Below are positions 1-9,150 of a stretch of 64,000 nt of DNA, one piece after another; the first letter of the stretch is position 1; each line of letters begins with the position of its first letter. Below the pieces are notes generated by a model. It searched no databases. It was given only the letters and a program-made list of their open reading frames with translations, and was not told the origin of the DNA. Both the position numbers and the translations under genes were made by a program. The stretch is taken from NCBI RefSeq assembly GCF_026619415.1, contig NZ_JAOVZR010000001.1:1674001-1738000 (forward strand). The letters run 5' to 3'. Origin of the DNA: Hoeflea algicola (GTDB lineage: Bacteria; Pseudomonadota; Alphaproteobacteria; Rhizobiales; Rhizobiaceae).

Positions 1-173
1 ATGCGCCACCATTCCGGTCACCCTGGATCGAGGATTGCACTTCACCTGTCGCAGGAAATGAGGACGCGGGGACAATGGGTCAACAAGACTGCGGATCGAT
101 ATGCCCGACTGTCAAACATCAGCCCTACCGGTCAGGGCGGCCCGACGGGACCGGATCGACGAATCAATGGGAC

Positions 174-872
174 TCAGGCGACGGGGGCAAACATCGGCTG
201 CATCGTCAGCACGATCACTGCGCCAACGATGGTCTTGTTGGGGCCGATAAACGGTGTCATCCGGCAACGCACTTCATACCTGCGCCCGGCCGAATCGGTC
301 GCTTCGTAATTGTAATGAACCCTGGCGCCGGCAAAACACTGATCAAGCCGCGGCTTGGCCCGGGAATGATACAATTCCGGCGTCATCATATCGACAAGAG
401 GTTTACCGATGAAATCCGAGCATCGCTTGAGATGAAAATCGGCATTTTGCTGATTGGTGTAAAGATAGCGGTAATCGAGCCCCACTACAGCGACGCGTTC
501 GGGCACGGAATCGAGCAGCATCTCATGCAAGGAAGCGTCGTATCCTTCAGACAGCGCCGGCTGCCCGGCTTCCGTTTCCGCCACGTCCTGGCTGACACCC
601 GAAGGGAGATAGCGCTCAAACAGCGCTTTCATCATACCGGTATAGCGGCGCACGCCCTCGTCGTCCTCACAATTGCGCACCGCAAGACGGGCAAAGAAAT
701 CCAGTTGCAGCGTCATTTCCTCGCGGTTGCGCGCATGCTGTCTGAAAATGGAGTGCACCAAAGGTTGAATCTCGGCGTCAATTTGATTGACGGCGGCCTC
801 GTTTCCCCGACGGACCGCGCCCAGCAAATCATCGCAAGCTCTTTCAAAATCATCGATCAGTTTCGAAAGCAT
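174..872 (-). CDS. PAS-domain sensory protein
   Basis: A 232-residue soluble protein. The N-terminal ~90 residues are helical and acidic and resemble no family I can name. Residues ~115-230 have the PAS pattern: a VAVVGLDYRYLYTN start, a central FIGKP element and a C-terminal beta sheet ending in IVGAVIVLT. There is no kinase, GGDEF or HTH output domain, so it probably signals by protein contact. I chose the ATG at 872 because a GGGGGA ribosome site lies just before it; the longer reading to 959 has no such site. It is transcribed in the same direction as fnrN but 420 bases away. The PAS call is good; ligand and partner are unknown. Confidence 0.75.
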   Translation of the reverse strand: MLSKLIDDFERACDDLLGAVRRGNEAAVNQIDAEIQPLVHSIFRQHARNREEMTLQLDFFARLAVRNCEDDEGVRRYTGMMKALFERYLPSGVSQDVAETEAGQPALSEGYDASLHEMLLDSVPERVAVVGLDYRYLYTNQQNADFHLKRCSDFIGKPLVDMMTPELYHSRAKPRLDQCFAGARVHYNYEATDSAGRRYEVRCRMTPFIGPNKTIVGAVIVLTMQPMFAPVA

Positions 873-1294
873 ACATCCCCCATTTTTCTTTATTGCGCCC
901 CCTTTACAATGCACCTTGTTGTTTGTCGATTGGTTACTGGTTGACAATATCACAAACAATAGCGCTGGCAGCGAAGATACAATCAGGAATTCTTGACAGA
1001 GGCAAACAGGCGAGGCCTCTGCCTCGCGTCAACGGCCAATCGGATGAACGAGTTTAGTAATTGTATTTATTAGATTTCTTCGAATAATACGCCTTCACAA
1101 TTCTCCCCTGACGCCCCAGCGCAACGGTAGAATATCAGATCAACAAATCAAAAAGTTGCCTTGCTGTTCGCTAAACCGCTCTAGCGAAGGACACATTATC
1201 GGACGACTTCACGAAAATGTTACCGCCTTGGTCACCCGGAATATCGTTCGATAACCACACTCACTCTATGGGCCGAACGAGGCTTAAGCCCGAC
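873..1294. other. intergenic region upstream of the PAS gene
   Basis: No credible coding region. It carries the promoter area of the PAS gene and the 3' flank of fnrN. It is clearly more AT-rich than its surroundings at 1040-1100. An imperfectly spaced inverted repeat (TTGTTTGT at 919-926, ACAAACAA at 952-959) lies 50-90 bases before the PAS start and could be an operator. I see no FNR-type box and no stem-loop with a T tract. Confidence 0.4.
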
Positions 1295-2020
1295 TTACAG
1301 CGCGGCGCGTTCGGCCAGCGCGGAAAGGTCCGGTACCTCGACGTGGCGATTGTTGGAGATGTGGACAACATTATCCTTGCGCAGCCGGGTTAATTGCCGG
1401 CTGACAGTCTCGATCGTCAGACCAAGAAAATCGGCGATGTCGGAACGCGTCAGCGGCAATTGGAAACGTGCCGAATCCGGATCCGCTTCCGGATTGGAAT
1501 GGGTGGCGATCAGATACATGAAACTGGCCACCTTCTCCGAAGCGGTCTTGCGACCCAGCGTCAGCATCCAGTCCCGCGCCTCATCCAGTTCCTTCAGCGT
1601 TTGCTCCAGCAATTTGTGCTCTAGTTCCGGCGTTTCCTTGATCATTCGCTCCAGAACAGCCTTGGGAAAGCTGCACACATTGACGTCGGTGGCTGCATCC
1701 GCGGTTATACCGCTATCCATGCGAAATGGACGACCGAGAAAATCAGGAGCAAATTGCAGGCCGACGATCTGTTGTCGGCCGTCGGCCATCATCTTGGTCA
1801 GCTTGACAACGCCGGAGATGATATTGGCATAGCTGTTAGTTTCCTGGTTCTCGCCAATCAGTTCCGCACCGGAGCCGATAAGTTTGCGGGTCGATATCTT
1901 GTTGAGGCTTACAAGCTGGCTCGCCGACAAGGCACCGCACACGCCCCTATGGCGCGCTTCACAGGCGCGACACAAACCCGGAATATCGGAACTGCGGGTG
2001 TCTTTGCGGTGCGCGTCCAT
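1295..2020 (-). CDS. fnrN: FnrN-type oxygen-sensing transcription regulator (Crp/Fnr family)
   Basis: A 241-residue Crp/Fnr regulator. Cysteines 17, 20 and 28 (C-x2-C-x7-C) plus Cys116 match the four ligands of the oxygen-labile 4Fe-4S cluster of FNR/FnrN, which separates it from FixK. A cyclic-nucleotide-type beta barrel spans ~35-130. The helix-turn-helix is at ~190-213 and contains E-T-V-S-R, the E-x-x-S-R pattern that reads TTGAT half sites. Such proteins switch on microaerobic genes (cbb3 oxidase, hemN) when the cluster is intact. It is divergent from hemN across a 168-base gap with an FNR box, so it probably controls both itself and hemN. A direct rhizobial FnrN orthologue is likely. 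Confidence 0.93.
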   Translation of the reverse strand: MDAHRKDTRSSDIPGLCRACEARHRGVCGALSASQLVSLNKISTRKLIGSGAELIGENQETNSYANIISGVVKLTKMMADGRQQIVGLQFAPDFLGRPFRMDSGITADAATDVNVCSFPKAVLERMIKETPELEHKLLEQTLKELDEARDWMLTLGRKTASEKVASFMYLIATHSNPEADPDSARFQLPLTRSDIADFLGLTIETVSRQLTRLRKDNVVHISNNRHVEVPDLSALAERAAL

Positions 2021-2120
2021 CGACCCCTCACTGCTGCAGCAGCCAAGTCAGTCCGTTCGCCGCGTGGCTGCGAAGTCTCGGTGCGGCGCATCGGTATTTG
2101 TGCACAAACAACAGCGAGGT

Positions 2121-2134
2121 TTGATCAAAGTCAA
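2121..2134 (+). promoter_or_regulatory. FNR/anaerobox between fnrN and hemN
   Basis: TTGATCAAAGTCAA matches the TTGAT-N4-ATCAA FNR/FixK consensus with one mismatch. It lies 55 bases before the hemN start and about 100 bases before the fnrN start, well placed to activate hemN and autoregulate fnrN under low oxygen. Confidence 0.75.
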
Positions 2135-2188
2135 GGCAGGCATTCTGTCGCCGGGCGATGTTCGCGCCCAACCGGAAGAGAGTCGCAC

Positions 2189-3538
2189 ATGCAAAAAGAG
2201 TTTGTCCGCAAGCACGCTGGTCACGCCCCCCGCTACACCAGCTACCCGACCGCGCCGCATTTTCACGACGGCGTCAATGGCGATGTTTACGCCAACTGGC
2301 TCAGAAAACTCGAACAGGGACAGAACCTGTCGCTCTACATCCACATTCCCTATTGCGACAGGCTATGCTGGTTTTGCGGCTGCCACACCAAGCAAACCCT
2401 CAAATACGACCCGCTTGTCAGCTATCTCAGTGCCCTTGAGAACGAGATCGAAACCATTGCCGGGCTGGTCGACCCGGCCTGTCGCGTCACCGCGCTGCAT
2501 CTGGGCGGGGGGTCGCCGACTTTGCTGCGACCCGACGACTTGGTGGCCTTGAACACCACGCTGCGCAGCAAGTTTCATTTTGACAAGGACGCGGAAATCA
2601 GCGTCGAGATGGACCCCAACGATCTTGATGCCGGACGTTATGACGCACTCGGCGAGATCGGACTGACCCGCGCGTCGATCGGTGTTCAGGATTTCGACGA
2701 AAAGGTACAGAAGGCCATCAACCGCTTGCAGACTTTCGAACAGACCCGCGACGTCGTCGAACAGGTACGCGCCCGCGGTGTCCGTTCGGTCAATTGCGAT
2801 GTACTCTACGGGCTGCCGCATCAGACCCGGCAGTCGATTGACCGCACCATCGAGCAGGTCGTGTCGCTGCAACCCGACCGGATCGCACTTTTCGGCTATG
2901 CCCATGTGCCGTGGATGAAAACCCACCAGAAGATGATTGACGAAGCAGCATTGCCGGACGTGACCGAACGCTTCGCACAGATGAACCGCGCGTCTTCGTC
3001 GCTGACATCGGCCGGCTACACGGCAATTGGTATCGATCATTTCGCTCTGCCCGCCGACAGCCTGGCAATTGCCGCGGCTTCCGGTTTTCTGCGTCGGAAT
3101 TTCCAGGGTTATACCAGCGACACCGCCGATGCCTTGATCGGCATGGGGGCATCATCAATAGGCCAGTTGCCGCAGGGCTATATCCAGAACCAGACTTCGA
3201 CCGGCGAATACCAGCGTCAGGTCAATCTTGGCAAATTGGCGGTGGTGCGGGGCTTCGAACTTTCCACCGAAGACCGCATTCGCGCCCGGATCATCGAATT
3301 GTTGATGTGTGACTTCACGTTCTCGTTCTCCACCATTCGTCATGAATTCGGCGGCACGGCGGAAACCATTCTCGATGAGGCCGAATATCTCGCCAGTTGC
3401 GATACAGATGGTATGGTGGAAATCAACGGCGGCCTGTTTCAGGTCACTGCCAAAGGCAAACCCTTTGTGCGTTCCGTCGCCTCAGCGTTCGACTCCTATC
3501 TGGGTGTCGGTCCGGCCCGCCACTCGCTGTCAGTTTGA
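2189..3538 (+). CDS. hemN: oxygen-independent coproporphyrinogen III oxidase HemN
   Basis: A 449-residue radical-SAM enzyme that decarboxylates coproporphyrinogen III to protoporphyrinogen IX without oxygen. The 4Fe-4S/SAM motif is YCDRLCWFCGC, with cysteines 56, 60, 63 and 65 (C-x3-C-x2-C-x-C as in true HemN). The glycine-rich SAM motif LGGGSPT follows, and the HemN C-terminal domain is complete. The ATG at 2189 follows GGAAGAG and gives the usual family length; the frame stays open farther upstream, but that part lies antisense to fnrN. The FNR box upstream implies induction under low oxygen. HemN rather than the HemW look-alike because of the fourth cysteine and the YTSYPTAPHF N-terminus. 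Confidence 0.95.
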   Translation: MQKEFVRKHAGHAPRYTSYPTAPHFHDGVNGDVYANWLRKLEQGQNLSLYIHIPYCDRLCWFCGCHTKQTLKYDPLVSYLSALENEIETIAGLVDPACRVTALHLGGGSPTLLRPDDLVALNTTLRSKFHFDKDAEISVEMDPNDLDAGRYDALGEIGLTRASIGVQDFDEKVQKAINRLQTFEQTRDVVEQVRARGVRSVNCDVLYGLPHQTRQSIDRTIEQVVSLQPDRIALFGYAHVPWMKTHQKMIDEAALPDVTERFAQMNRASSSLTSAGYTAIGIDHFALPADSLAIAAASGFLRRNFQGYTSDTADALIGMGASSIGQLPQGYIQNQTSTGEYQRQVNLGKLAVVRGFELSTEDRIRARIIELLMCDFTFSFSTIRHEFGGTAETILDEAEYLASCDTDGMVEINGGLFQVTAKGKPFVRSVASAFDSYLGVGPARHSLSV

Positions 3539-3661
3539 GATTTCAGCAGTTGCCCGACGTCACGGTCACGTCCTGTAAACCCGCAGGTAAAGTAGCCATT
3601 GGCTTTTGCGCCGGATTTTTCTATAGCTTCGGCCAAACAATCATCCAATGAGGAATACAGC

Positions 3662-3940
3662 GTGACCGCAACATTCGACAAGGTCGCCGACATCATCGCC
3701 GAAACCAGCGAGATCGACCGCGACTCCATCACTCCCGAAAGCCACACCATTGACGATCTGGGAATCGACAGCCTGGATTTTCTCGACATCGTGTTTGCGG
3801 TCGACAAGGAATTCGGCATCAAGATTCCGCTCGAGCAGTGGACCCAGGAAGTCAATGACGGCAAGGCCTCGACCGAGGAGTATTTCGTGCTTGGCAACCT
3901 GTGCACCAAGATTGACGAGCTGCGGGCCGCCAAGGCTTGA
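3662..3940 (+). CDS. acpXL: acyl carrier protein AcpXL for very-long-chain fatty acid of lipid A
   Basis: A 92-residue acyl carrier protein. The 4'-phosphopantetheine site is Ser37 in GIDSLDFLD. The sequence is acidic and helical, with the EQWTQEVN and STEEYFVL stretches that distinguish AcpXL from housekeeping AcpP. AcpXL carries the growing 27-hydroxyoctacosanoate chain that LpxXL attaches to lipid A. I chose the GTG at 3662 because it gives the family length and begins [11 protein letters not shown]; upstream in-frame codons do not look coding. It is the first gene of the VLCFA cluster, with a 120-base promoter gap after hemN. Confidence 0.95.
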   Translation: MTATFDKVADIIAETSEIDRDSITPESHTIDDLGIDSLDFLDIVFAVDKEFGIKIPLEQWTQEVNDGKASTEEYFVLGNLCTKIDELRAAKA

Positions 3941-3963
3941 TGCCGGTTCGGCGGATGTAGCCA

Positions 3964-4449
3964 ATGCAGCTTGAATATTTCCAGATGATCGACCGGATCG
4001 AGGCATTGGACCTTGATGGCGGAACGCTGGTGGCAAGCTCGACCGTCCCGGCCCAGAGCACGGTGTTCGAAGGCCATTTTCCCGGCATGCCGCTGGTGCC
4101 TGGCGTGTTGTTGATCGAGACAATGGCTCAGGCCAGCGGCTTTCTGGTTCTGGCCGTGAGCGACTTCGCCGCCATGCCGTTCCTGATGACGGTTGACGGC
4201 GCCAAGATGCGTGATTTCGTCAAGCCTGAAGCAGCACTGGAAATTTCCGTGACGCTGGAGCATGAAGGCTCGGGCTATGCGGTCACCAAAGCGCGCATCA
4301 CCAGCGATGGCAAGCGTGTCGCCGATTGCCAGCTCAAGCTCAGAACCGTGGCGTTCGACCAGGTTCCACTCGCCCAGATCGTGCGCACTCGCGCCGCTGA
4401 AGTTGGCCTGATCGCCGCCATGGCAAATGCCACAGGAGACCGGCAATGA
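3964..4449 (+). CDS. fabZ: 3-hydroxyacyl-ACP dehydratase (FabZ-type) of the VLCFA cluster
   Basis: A 161-residue single hotdog-fold dehydratase. The catalytic pair is His38 in GHFPGMPLVPG and Glu52 in LIETMAQASG, as in FabZ. It should dehydrate 3-hydroxyacyl-AcpXL intermediates during elongation of the C28 chain. It lies 23 bases after acpXL and overlaps the next ketosynthase by 4 bases, so the genes are cotranscribed. The C-terminal ~30 residues (after LKLRTVAFD) run beyond a minimal FabZ. It is probably the cluster-specific FabZXL rather than housekeeping fabZ. Confidence 0.92.
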   Translation: MQLEYFQMIDRIEALDLDGGTLVASSTVPAQSTVFEGHFPGMPLVPGVLLIETMAQASGFLVLAVSDFAAMPFLMTVDGAKMRDFVKPEAALEISVTLEHEGSGYAVTKARITSDGKRVADCQLKLRTVAFDQVPLAQIVRTRAAEVGLIAAMANATGDRQ

Positions 4450-5651
4450 CACAGACAAATCGTGACGTTGTGGTAACCGGCGTCGGTTTGGTAACGACAC
4501 TCGGGGTCGGTGGTGATGCACATCGCGTTCTGCTGATGGGCGATTCCGATCCTAAAAACACGGCCGATAGTGAGCGCTTTGCCCCCTACACCATCTTTCC
4601 GCTGCCCGAAATCGACTGGTCGGAACAAATTCCACGGCGCGGCGATCAGCGTCAGATGGAAAACTGGCAGCGGCTCGGTGTATTCGCGGCCGGTCTGGCG
4701 CTCGACGATGCCGGTTTCAAGGATGATCTCGAAGCCTGCGCTAGCATGGACATGATTGTAGCGGCCGGTGGCGGCGAGCGCGATGTTGCTGTCGACACGC
4801 TGATCATAGAGGAAGGCCGCAAGCGTAATGATCGCGAGCACCTGCTCAATGAAAAACTGACCACCGAATTGCGTCCGACGCTGTTCCTTGCGCAACTCTC
4901 CAATCTGATGGCCGGCAACATTTCGATCGTCCACAAGGTCACCGGATCCTCCCGGACCCTTATGGGCGAACAGGGCGCAGGCATCTCGGCTGTGGAGACC
5001 GCACACGCGCGGATCGCCGCCGGGCAATCGACCCACTGCCTGGTCGGTGGCGCTTTTGTCGCCGAACGCATTGACCAATTGATGGTGATGGAATCGGTTC
5101 AAGGGCTTGCGAAAGGCCCGCTGCAATCATTCTGGGATGAAAACGGCGACGCTACAGGTATGAACCTGGGATCAGCCGGTGCCTTTCTGGTGCTCGAATC
5201 ACGCGAACACGCCGAAGCCCGCGGCGCCCGGATCTATGCCCGGATCGACGCTGTGCAGGGCGATCGCGGTCCCCGTCAGGAAGATCGCATGGAACAGCGG
5301 CTGGGGCGCCTGGCCGATGAAACCGGGGCATCTGAAGCCACCGGCGACGCGATCGTGTTCTGCGGCGCCAGCGGTTTTCCTGAATTGAGCGGGCGTGAAC
5401 GCCGATTTCTCCAGTCCCGGCTTCCGGGCGTGCCTGTGCGCACCTATGGCGCCATGCTTGGTCATTCTGTCGAAGCCCAGTTTACCACCGGCGTGGCCCT
5501 TGCTTGCCTGGCACTTGACGCTGACCAACCGATCAGACCTATGGCACCGGGTACAGACGCGGTCATGCAGGCAGCAGCCAAGTCAGCGATTGTTACTACC
5601 ATCGGCCACTTCCGTGGCGAAGGCATCGCCCGCCTGAGCAAGATGTCATGA
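4446..5651 (+). CDS. ketosynthase-fold protein FabF2XL, lacking the catalytic Cys (chain-length-factor-like)
   Basis: A 401-residue thiolase-fold ketosynthase homologue, second of the two in the VLCFA cluster. It has the VVVTGVGLVTTLG start and a GAMLGHS motif. The nucleophile position reads GEQGAG, so Gln176 (codon 4971-4973) stands where FabF has Cys. The first active-site His motif (AHGTSTP) is replaced by GASGFPE. Cys-to-Gln is the hallmark of chain-length factors in type II polyketide systems. I infer that it pairs with the intact ketosynthase that starts 14 bases downstream and sets the ~C28 chain length, rather than condensing on its own. It overlaps fabZ by 4 bases. Confidence 0.88.
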   Translation: MTQTNRDVVVTGVGLVTTLGVGGDAHRVLLMGDSDPKNTADSERFAPYTIFPLPEIDWSEQIPRRGDQRQMENWQRLGVFAAGLALDDAGFKDDLEACASMDMIVAAGGGERDVAVDTLIIEEGRKRNDREHLLNEKLTTELRPTLFLAQLSNLMAGNISIVHKVTGSSRTLMGEQGAGISAVETAHARIAAGQSTHCLVGGAFVAERIDQLMVMESVQGLAKGPLQSFWDENGDATGMNLGSAGAFLVLESREHAEARGARIYARIDAVQGDRGPRQEDRMEQRLGRLADETGASEATGDAIVFCGASGFPELSGRERRFLQSRLPGVPVRTYGAMLGHSVEAQFTTGVALACLALDADQPIRPMAPGTDAVMQAAAKSAIVTTIGHFRGEGIARLSKMS

Positions 5652-5664
5652 GACGGAGACTGTC

Positions 5665-6951
5665 ATGAGCAAAGCCGCATACAGGGATCATCTCGGCCGG
5701 CCGCTTGTCGCCGTCACCGGCATGGGCGTCGTGACATCGCTGGGTCAGGGACTTGAGGACAACTGGGCCGCCTTGACGGCCGGTAAATCCGGAATTCACC
5801 CGATCACCCGGTTTCCCTCGGACGAGCTTTCCACGCGTATTTGCGGCACCGTGGATTTTATCGACATTCCCGCGCCCAACAGCGTTGAGCGCTCTTATGC
5901 CTTTGCCCGCGAAACCACCCTCGAAGCACTCGCGCAAGCAGGTCTCTCCGGCGATTTCGGCGGTCCGCTGTTTCTCGCCGCCCCGCCGATCGAGCCGGAA
6001 TGGAGCGCCCGCTTCGAACTCGGTGACCGGGTTCGCCCGGAACAGATGTCGGGCAACGCCTATGAGCAGTTTCTTGCCGTGCTGCGTGAAAAGGCCGATC
6101 CCGCCTACCACGAATCGATTCTGTTCGGCTCGATCTCCGAGCGCCTGGCCGACCGCTTCGGCACCCGCGGCCTGCCGATCACGCTGTCGACCGCCTGCGC
6201 TTCCGGCGCCACGGCAATTCAGCTCGGCGTCGAAGCCATTCGCCAGGGCCGTACCGACCGGGCGCTGAGCGTCGCCACCGACGGATCGGTCAGCGCCGAA
6301 GCGCTGATCCGCTTTTCACTGTTGTCAGCGCTGTCGACCAACAATGATCCGCCGGAAAAGGCCTCACGTCCGTTCACCAAGGACCGCGACGGTTTTGTCA
6401 TCGCGGAAGGCGCGGCGACGCTGGTGCTGGAATCGCTTGAAGCGGCCATCAGTCGCGGCGCGCGGGTGCTGGGCATTCTCAGCGGTTGCGGCGAGAAGGC
6501 CGATCATTTTCACCGCACGCGCTCCTCGCCCGATGCTGGACCGGCGATTGCCACTATCCGCGCCGCACTCGAAGATGCCGGCATTTCCGCCGACCAGGTG
6601 AGCTACGTCAACGCTCATGGCACCTCCACGCCGGAAAACGACAAGATGGAGTACCATGCTTTGTCGACGGTGTTTGGTGACCGCATGGCCAAAGTACCGG
6701 TTTCCTCAAACAAATCGATGATCGGCCACACGCTGACTGCGGCCGGCGCAGTGGAAGCTGTATTCTCGCTGCTGACCATCCAGACCGGCGTCATTCCGCC
6801 AACCATCAACTATGACAATCCCGACCCGGCGATCCCGCTCGACGTGGTCCCCAACATCAAGCGCTCGGCGGTCGTCACCAGCGTGCTTTCCAGCTCATTC
6901 GGATTTGGCGGGCAGAACGCATGCCTTGTCATGGAAGCCGAACCCGCTTAA
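5665..6951 (+). CDS. 3-oxoacyl-ACP synthase FabF1XL (catalytic ketosynthase)
   Basis: A 428-residue KAS II-type condensing enzyme with the full triad: Cys178 in STACASG, His318 in VNAHGTSTP and His355 in SMIGHTLTAAG. It should condense malonyl-AcpXL with the growing chain for 27-hydroxyoctacosanoate. Residues ~101-150 hold an insertion relative to FabF (PLFLAAPPIEPEW onward) that recurs in this subfamily. It starts 14 bases after the Cys-less homologue; the pair looks like a catalytic subunit and a chain-length factor. An AGACGGAGA ribosome site precedes the ATG. Confidence 0.93.
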   Translation: MSKAAYRDHLGRPLVAVTGMGVVTSLGQGLEDNWAALTAGKSGIHPITRFPSDELSTRICGTVDFIDIPAPNSVERSYAFARETTLEALAQAGLSGDFGGPLFLAAPPIEPEWSARFELGDRVRPEQMSGNAYEQFLAVLREKADPAYHESILFGSISERLADRFGTRGLPITLSTACASGATAIQLGVEAIRQGRTDRALSVATDGSVSAEALIRFSLLSALSTNNDPPEKASRPFTKDRDGFVIAEGAATLVLESLEAAISRGARVLGILSGCGEKADHFHRTRSSPDAGPAIATIRAALEDAGISADQVSYVNAHGTSTPENDKMEYHALSTVFGDRMAKVPVSSNKSMIGHTLTAAGAVEAVFSLLTIQTGVIPPTINYDNPDPAIPLDVVPNIKRSAVVTSVLSSSFGFGGQNACLVMEAEPA

Positions 6952-7116
6952 GGCATGGCGCGCCCGGGCGGATCAGCTCGGGAAATATCGATCATCGCGT
7001 CCAATCGCTGCGTGAACACGGATATGCGCGGTAAACTGGACACCTGATGTCCCGGCTGGCTCCTGGAGATTTCGCTCAGCAGGTTGGACCAGGCCGGGCC
7101 GCGAAGGAAGAGATAC

Positions 7117-8145
7117 ATGCGCGCATTGCAGCTCATTGAAGACCGCAAGTTGGAAACCGTCGACCTGCCGCCGCCGCCGCCGCCCGGAATTGGCGAGGCA
7201 ACGGTCTCGATCAAGGCTGTGGCACTCAATCACATCGATGTCTGGGGCTGGCGCGGCATGGCTTTTGCCAAGCGCAAGATGCCTCTCGTCATCGGCGCGG
7301 AAGCCTCCGGCGTGGTCGATGCCATCGGCCATGGCGTTTCCGGCCTTATTCCCGGGCAGCTGGTTTCGATCTACGGCGCCCGAACCTGCGGCCTGTGCCG
7401 GCCCTGCCGCGAAGGCCGTGACAATCTGTGCGAACATGTCAGCGGCGTCCACGGCTTCCATCTCGATGGCTTCGCTCAGGAGAAGGTCAACCTGCCGGCT
7501 CGGCTGCTGGTCCCAGCCCCGCCCGGCGTCAGCCCGATTGGTGCGGCGGTTGCACCGGTCACCTTCGGCACTGTCGAGCACATGCTGTTTGACAATGCCA
7601 GGCTCGAACCCGGTGAGACCATTCTGGTCCATGCCGGCGGTTCCGGCATCGGTTCGGCCGCCATTCAGCTCGCCAAGAAAATGGGCTGCACCATCATCAC
7701 CACGGTCGGCTCGGACGAGAAGATCGAAAAGGCCAAGGCGCTCGGCGCCGATCACGTGATCAATTACCGGACCGACCGTTTTGAAGGCGTGGTGCGCAAG
7801 CTCACCAAAAAGCGCGGTGTCGATGTGGTGTTCGAACATGTCGGTGCCGACACATGGGCCGGTTCGATGCTGTCACTCAAGCGCGGCGGCCGGCTGGTTA
7901 CCTGCGGTTCGACCTCGGGTGTGTCGACCCAGATGAATCTGATGATGCTGTTTCAGCAGCAATTGCGACTGATCGGCTCTTTCGGGTGCCGGATGCAGAA
8001 CATGGCCGATGCCATGCAGAAAATGGCGGCCGGTCAGGTGCAACCGGTCATCGACACTGAAGTAGGTTTTGACGAGATCTATACGGCGCTGGCCCGCATG
8101 GAAGGCCGCGACGTGTTCGGCAAAATCATTCTCAAGATGGATTGA
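7117..8145 (+). CDS. zinc-type alcohol dehydrogenase/enoyl reductase of the VLCFA cluster
   Basis: A 342-residue medium-chain dehydrogenase/reductase. A GroES-like domain occupies ~1-150, with the structural-zinc cysteines in CGLCRPCREGRDNLC. A Rossmann domain follows with GGSGIGSAAIQLAKKMG. In rhizobial clusters of this order the gene is called adh2XL and is thought to supply a reduction step, perhaps enoyl-AcpXL reduction, since no FabI lies in the cluster. The ATG at 7117 follows GGAAGAG and gives MRALQLIEDR, a normal MDR start. It is 165 bases after fabF and 12 bases before lpxXL. The exact substrate is inferred from context. Confidence 0.85.
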   Translation: MRALQLIEDRKLETVDLPPPPPPGIGEATVSIKAVALNHIDVWGWRGMAFAKRKMPLVIGAEASGVVDAIGHGVSGLIPGQLVSIYGARTCGLCRPCREGRDNLCEHVSGVHGFHLDGFAQEKVNLPARLLVPAPPGVSPIGAAVAPVTFGTVEHMLFDNARLEPGETILVHAGGSGIGSAAIQLAKKMGCTIITTVGSDEKIEKAKALGADHVINYRTDRFEGVVRKLTKKRGVDVVFEHVGADTWAGSMLSLKRGGRLVTCGSTSGVSTQMNLMMLFQQQLRLIGSFGCRMQNMADAMQKMAAGQVQPVIDTEVGFDEIYTALARMEGRDVFGKIILKMD

Positions 8146-8157
8146 ACCCGGCTTCCC

Positions 8158-9102
8158 ATGGCAAATCCTTACCGCATGGTGCTGACACGGCTGGTGATCG
8201 CGTTCAAGCGTGCCCAACACTGGCTGGTTGCAGCCGCCGTCCTGTCGCTGCTCCGGTTGATATCGTTGTTGCCGGCCAAAAAAGCCATTGAGTTTGTCGA
8301 TCGCATGGCCCGCCGTATCGGGCCGCTAACGCCGCGTCACAGACTGGCGCTCTTCAATCTGAAGAAGGCTTACCCGGAAAAAACCGAAGCCGAACGCGAA
8401 CAGATTGCCGTCGACATGTGGGGCAACATGGCCCGCCTCGCGGCAGAATATGTGTTTTTGGACAAGCTGTTTGATTTCGATCCCGAGTCAACTGAACCAG
8501 GCATGATCGAAGTCGAGGGCATTGAGTATTTTACCAAGCTGCGCGACAGCGGCAAGCCGTTCATCGTCTTTACCGCTCATACCGGAAATTTCGAATTATT
8601 GCCGGTTGCCGCAGCGACCTTTGATCTCGATGTCATGGCCTTGTTTCGCCCTCCAAACAATCCCTATATCGCCCGTAAGGTGCTAGCTACGCGGCGCACG
8701 GCAATGGGCCATTTGGTGCCCTCGCGGGCCGGCGCAGCGTTTACGCTGGCCCGTCGGTTGGAAGCCGGTGGCGGTGTCGGCATGCTCGTCGACCAGAAAT
8801 TCCACAAGGGTGCGCAAACGACCTTTTTCGGTCTTGAAGCCCGCACTAATCCACTGCTGGCCAAGCTCGTGCGGCAATTTGAATGCGAGGTCTATCCGGC
8901 CCGCTCGATCCGCCTGCCAGGTGGCCGTCATCGTCTGGTGGTGGAGGCAGCGATCGAAATTCCGCGGAACGCCGATGGCAGCGTCGACGTGGCCGCCACA
9001 TCGCAAATGCTCAACGACAAAGTGGAAAGCTGGGTGCGCGAATATCCAGGCCAGTGGCAGTGGTTTCACGACCGTTGGAATATCAAGCATACTTTGAAAT
9101 AG
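8158..9102 (+). CDS. lpxXL: lipid A very-long-chain acyltransferase LpxXL
   Basis: A 314-residue LpxL/LpxM-family inner-membrane acyltransferase. A hydrophobic anchor lies at ~22-40. The H-x4-E catalytic motif is HTGNFE (His141, Glu146), and the later block MLVDQKFHKGA matches the family. Position and partner genes indicate transfer of the AcpXL-bound C28 hydroxy fatty acid to the lipid A 2' acyl chain. It is the last gene of the cluster and is followed within 10 bases by a GC stem-loop shared with the convergent L,D-transpeptidase gene. Confidence 0.92.
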   Translation: MANPYRMVLTRLVIAFKRAQHWLVAAAVLSLLRLISLLPAKKAIEFVDRMARRIGPLTPRHRLALFNLKKAYPEKTEAEREQIAVDMWGNMARLAAEYVFLDKLFDFDPESTEPGMIEVEGIEYFTKLRDSGKPFIVFTAHTGNFELLPVAAATFDLDVMALFRPPNNPYIARKVLATRRTAMGHLVPSRAGAAFTLARRLEAGGGVGMLVDQKFHKGAQTTFFGLEARTNPLLAKLVRQFECEVYPARSIRLPGGRHRLVVEAAIEIPRNADGSVDVAATSQMLNDKVESWVREYPGQWQWFHDRWNIKHTLK

Positions 9103-9110
9103 AATAATGA

Positions 9111-9133
9111 AGGCCCGGCAAAGACCGGGCCCT
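9111..9133. terminator. stem-loop between convergent lpxXL and the L,D-transpeptidase gene
   Basis: GGCCCGG (9112-9118) and CCGGGCC (9125-9131) form a 7-bp stem with a 6-base loop, flanked by A and T on the outside. It sits in the 48-base gap between two convergent genes, as a bidirectional terminator would. The T tract is weak in both directions. Confidence 0.6.
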
Positions 9134-9150
9134 CAACTGAAATCACGCTA

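Noticed and set aside
75..944. Long open frame antisense to the PAS gene
   Set aside because: No recognisable domain; the opposite strand has a PAS fold and a good ribosome site.
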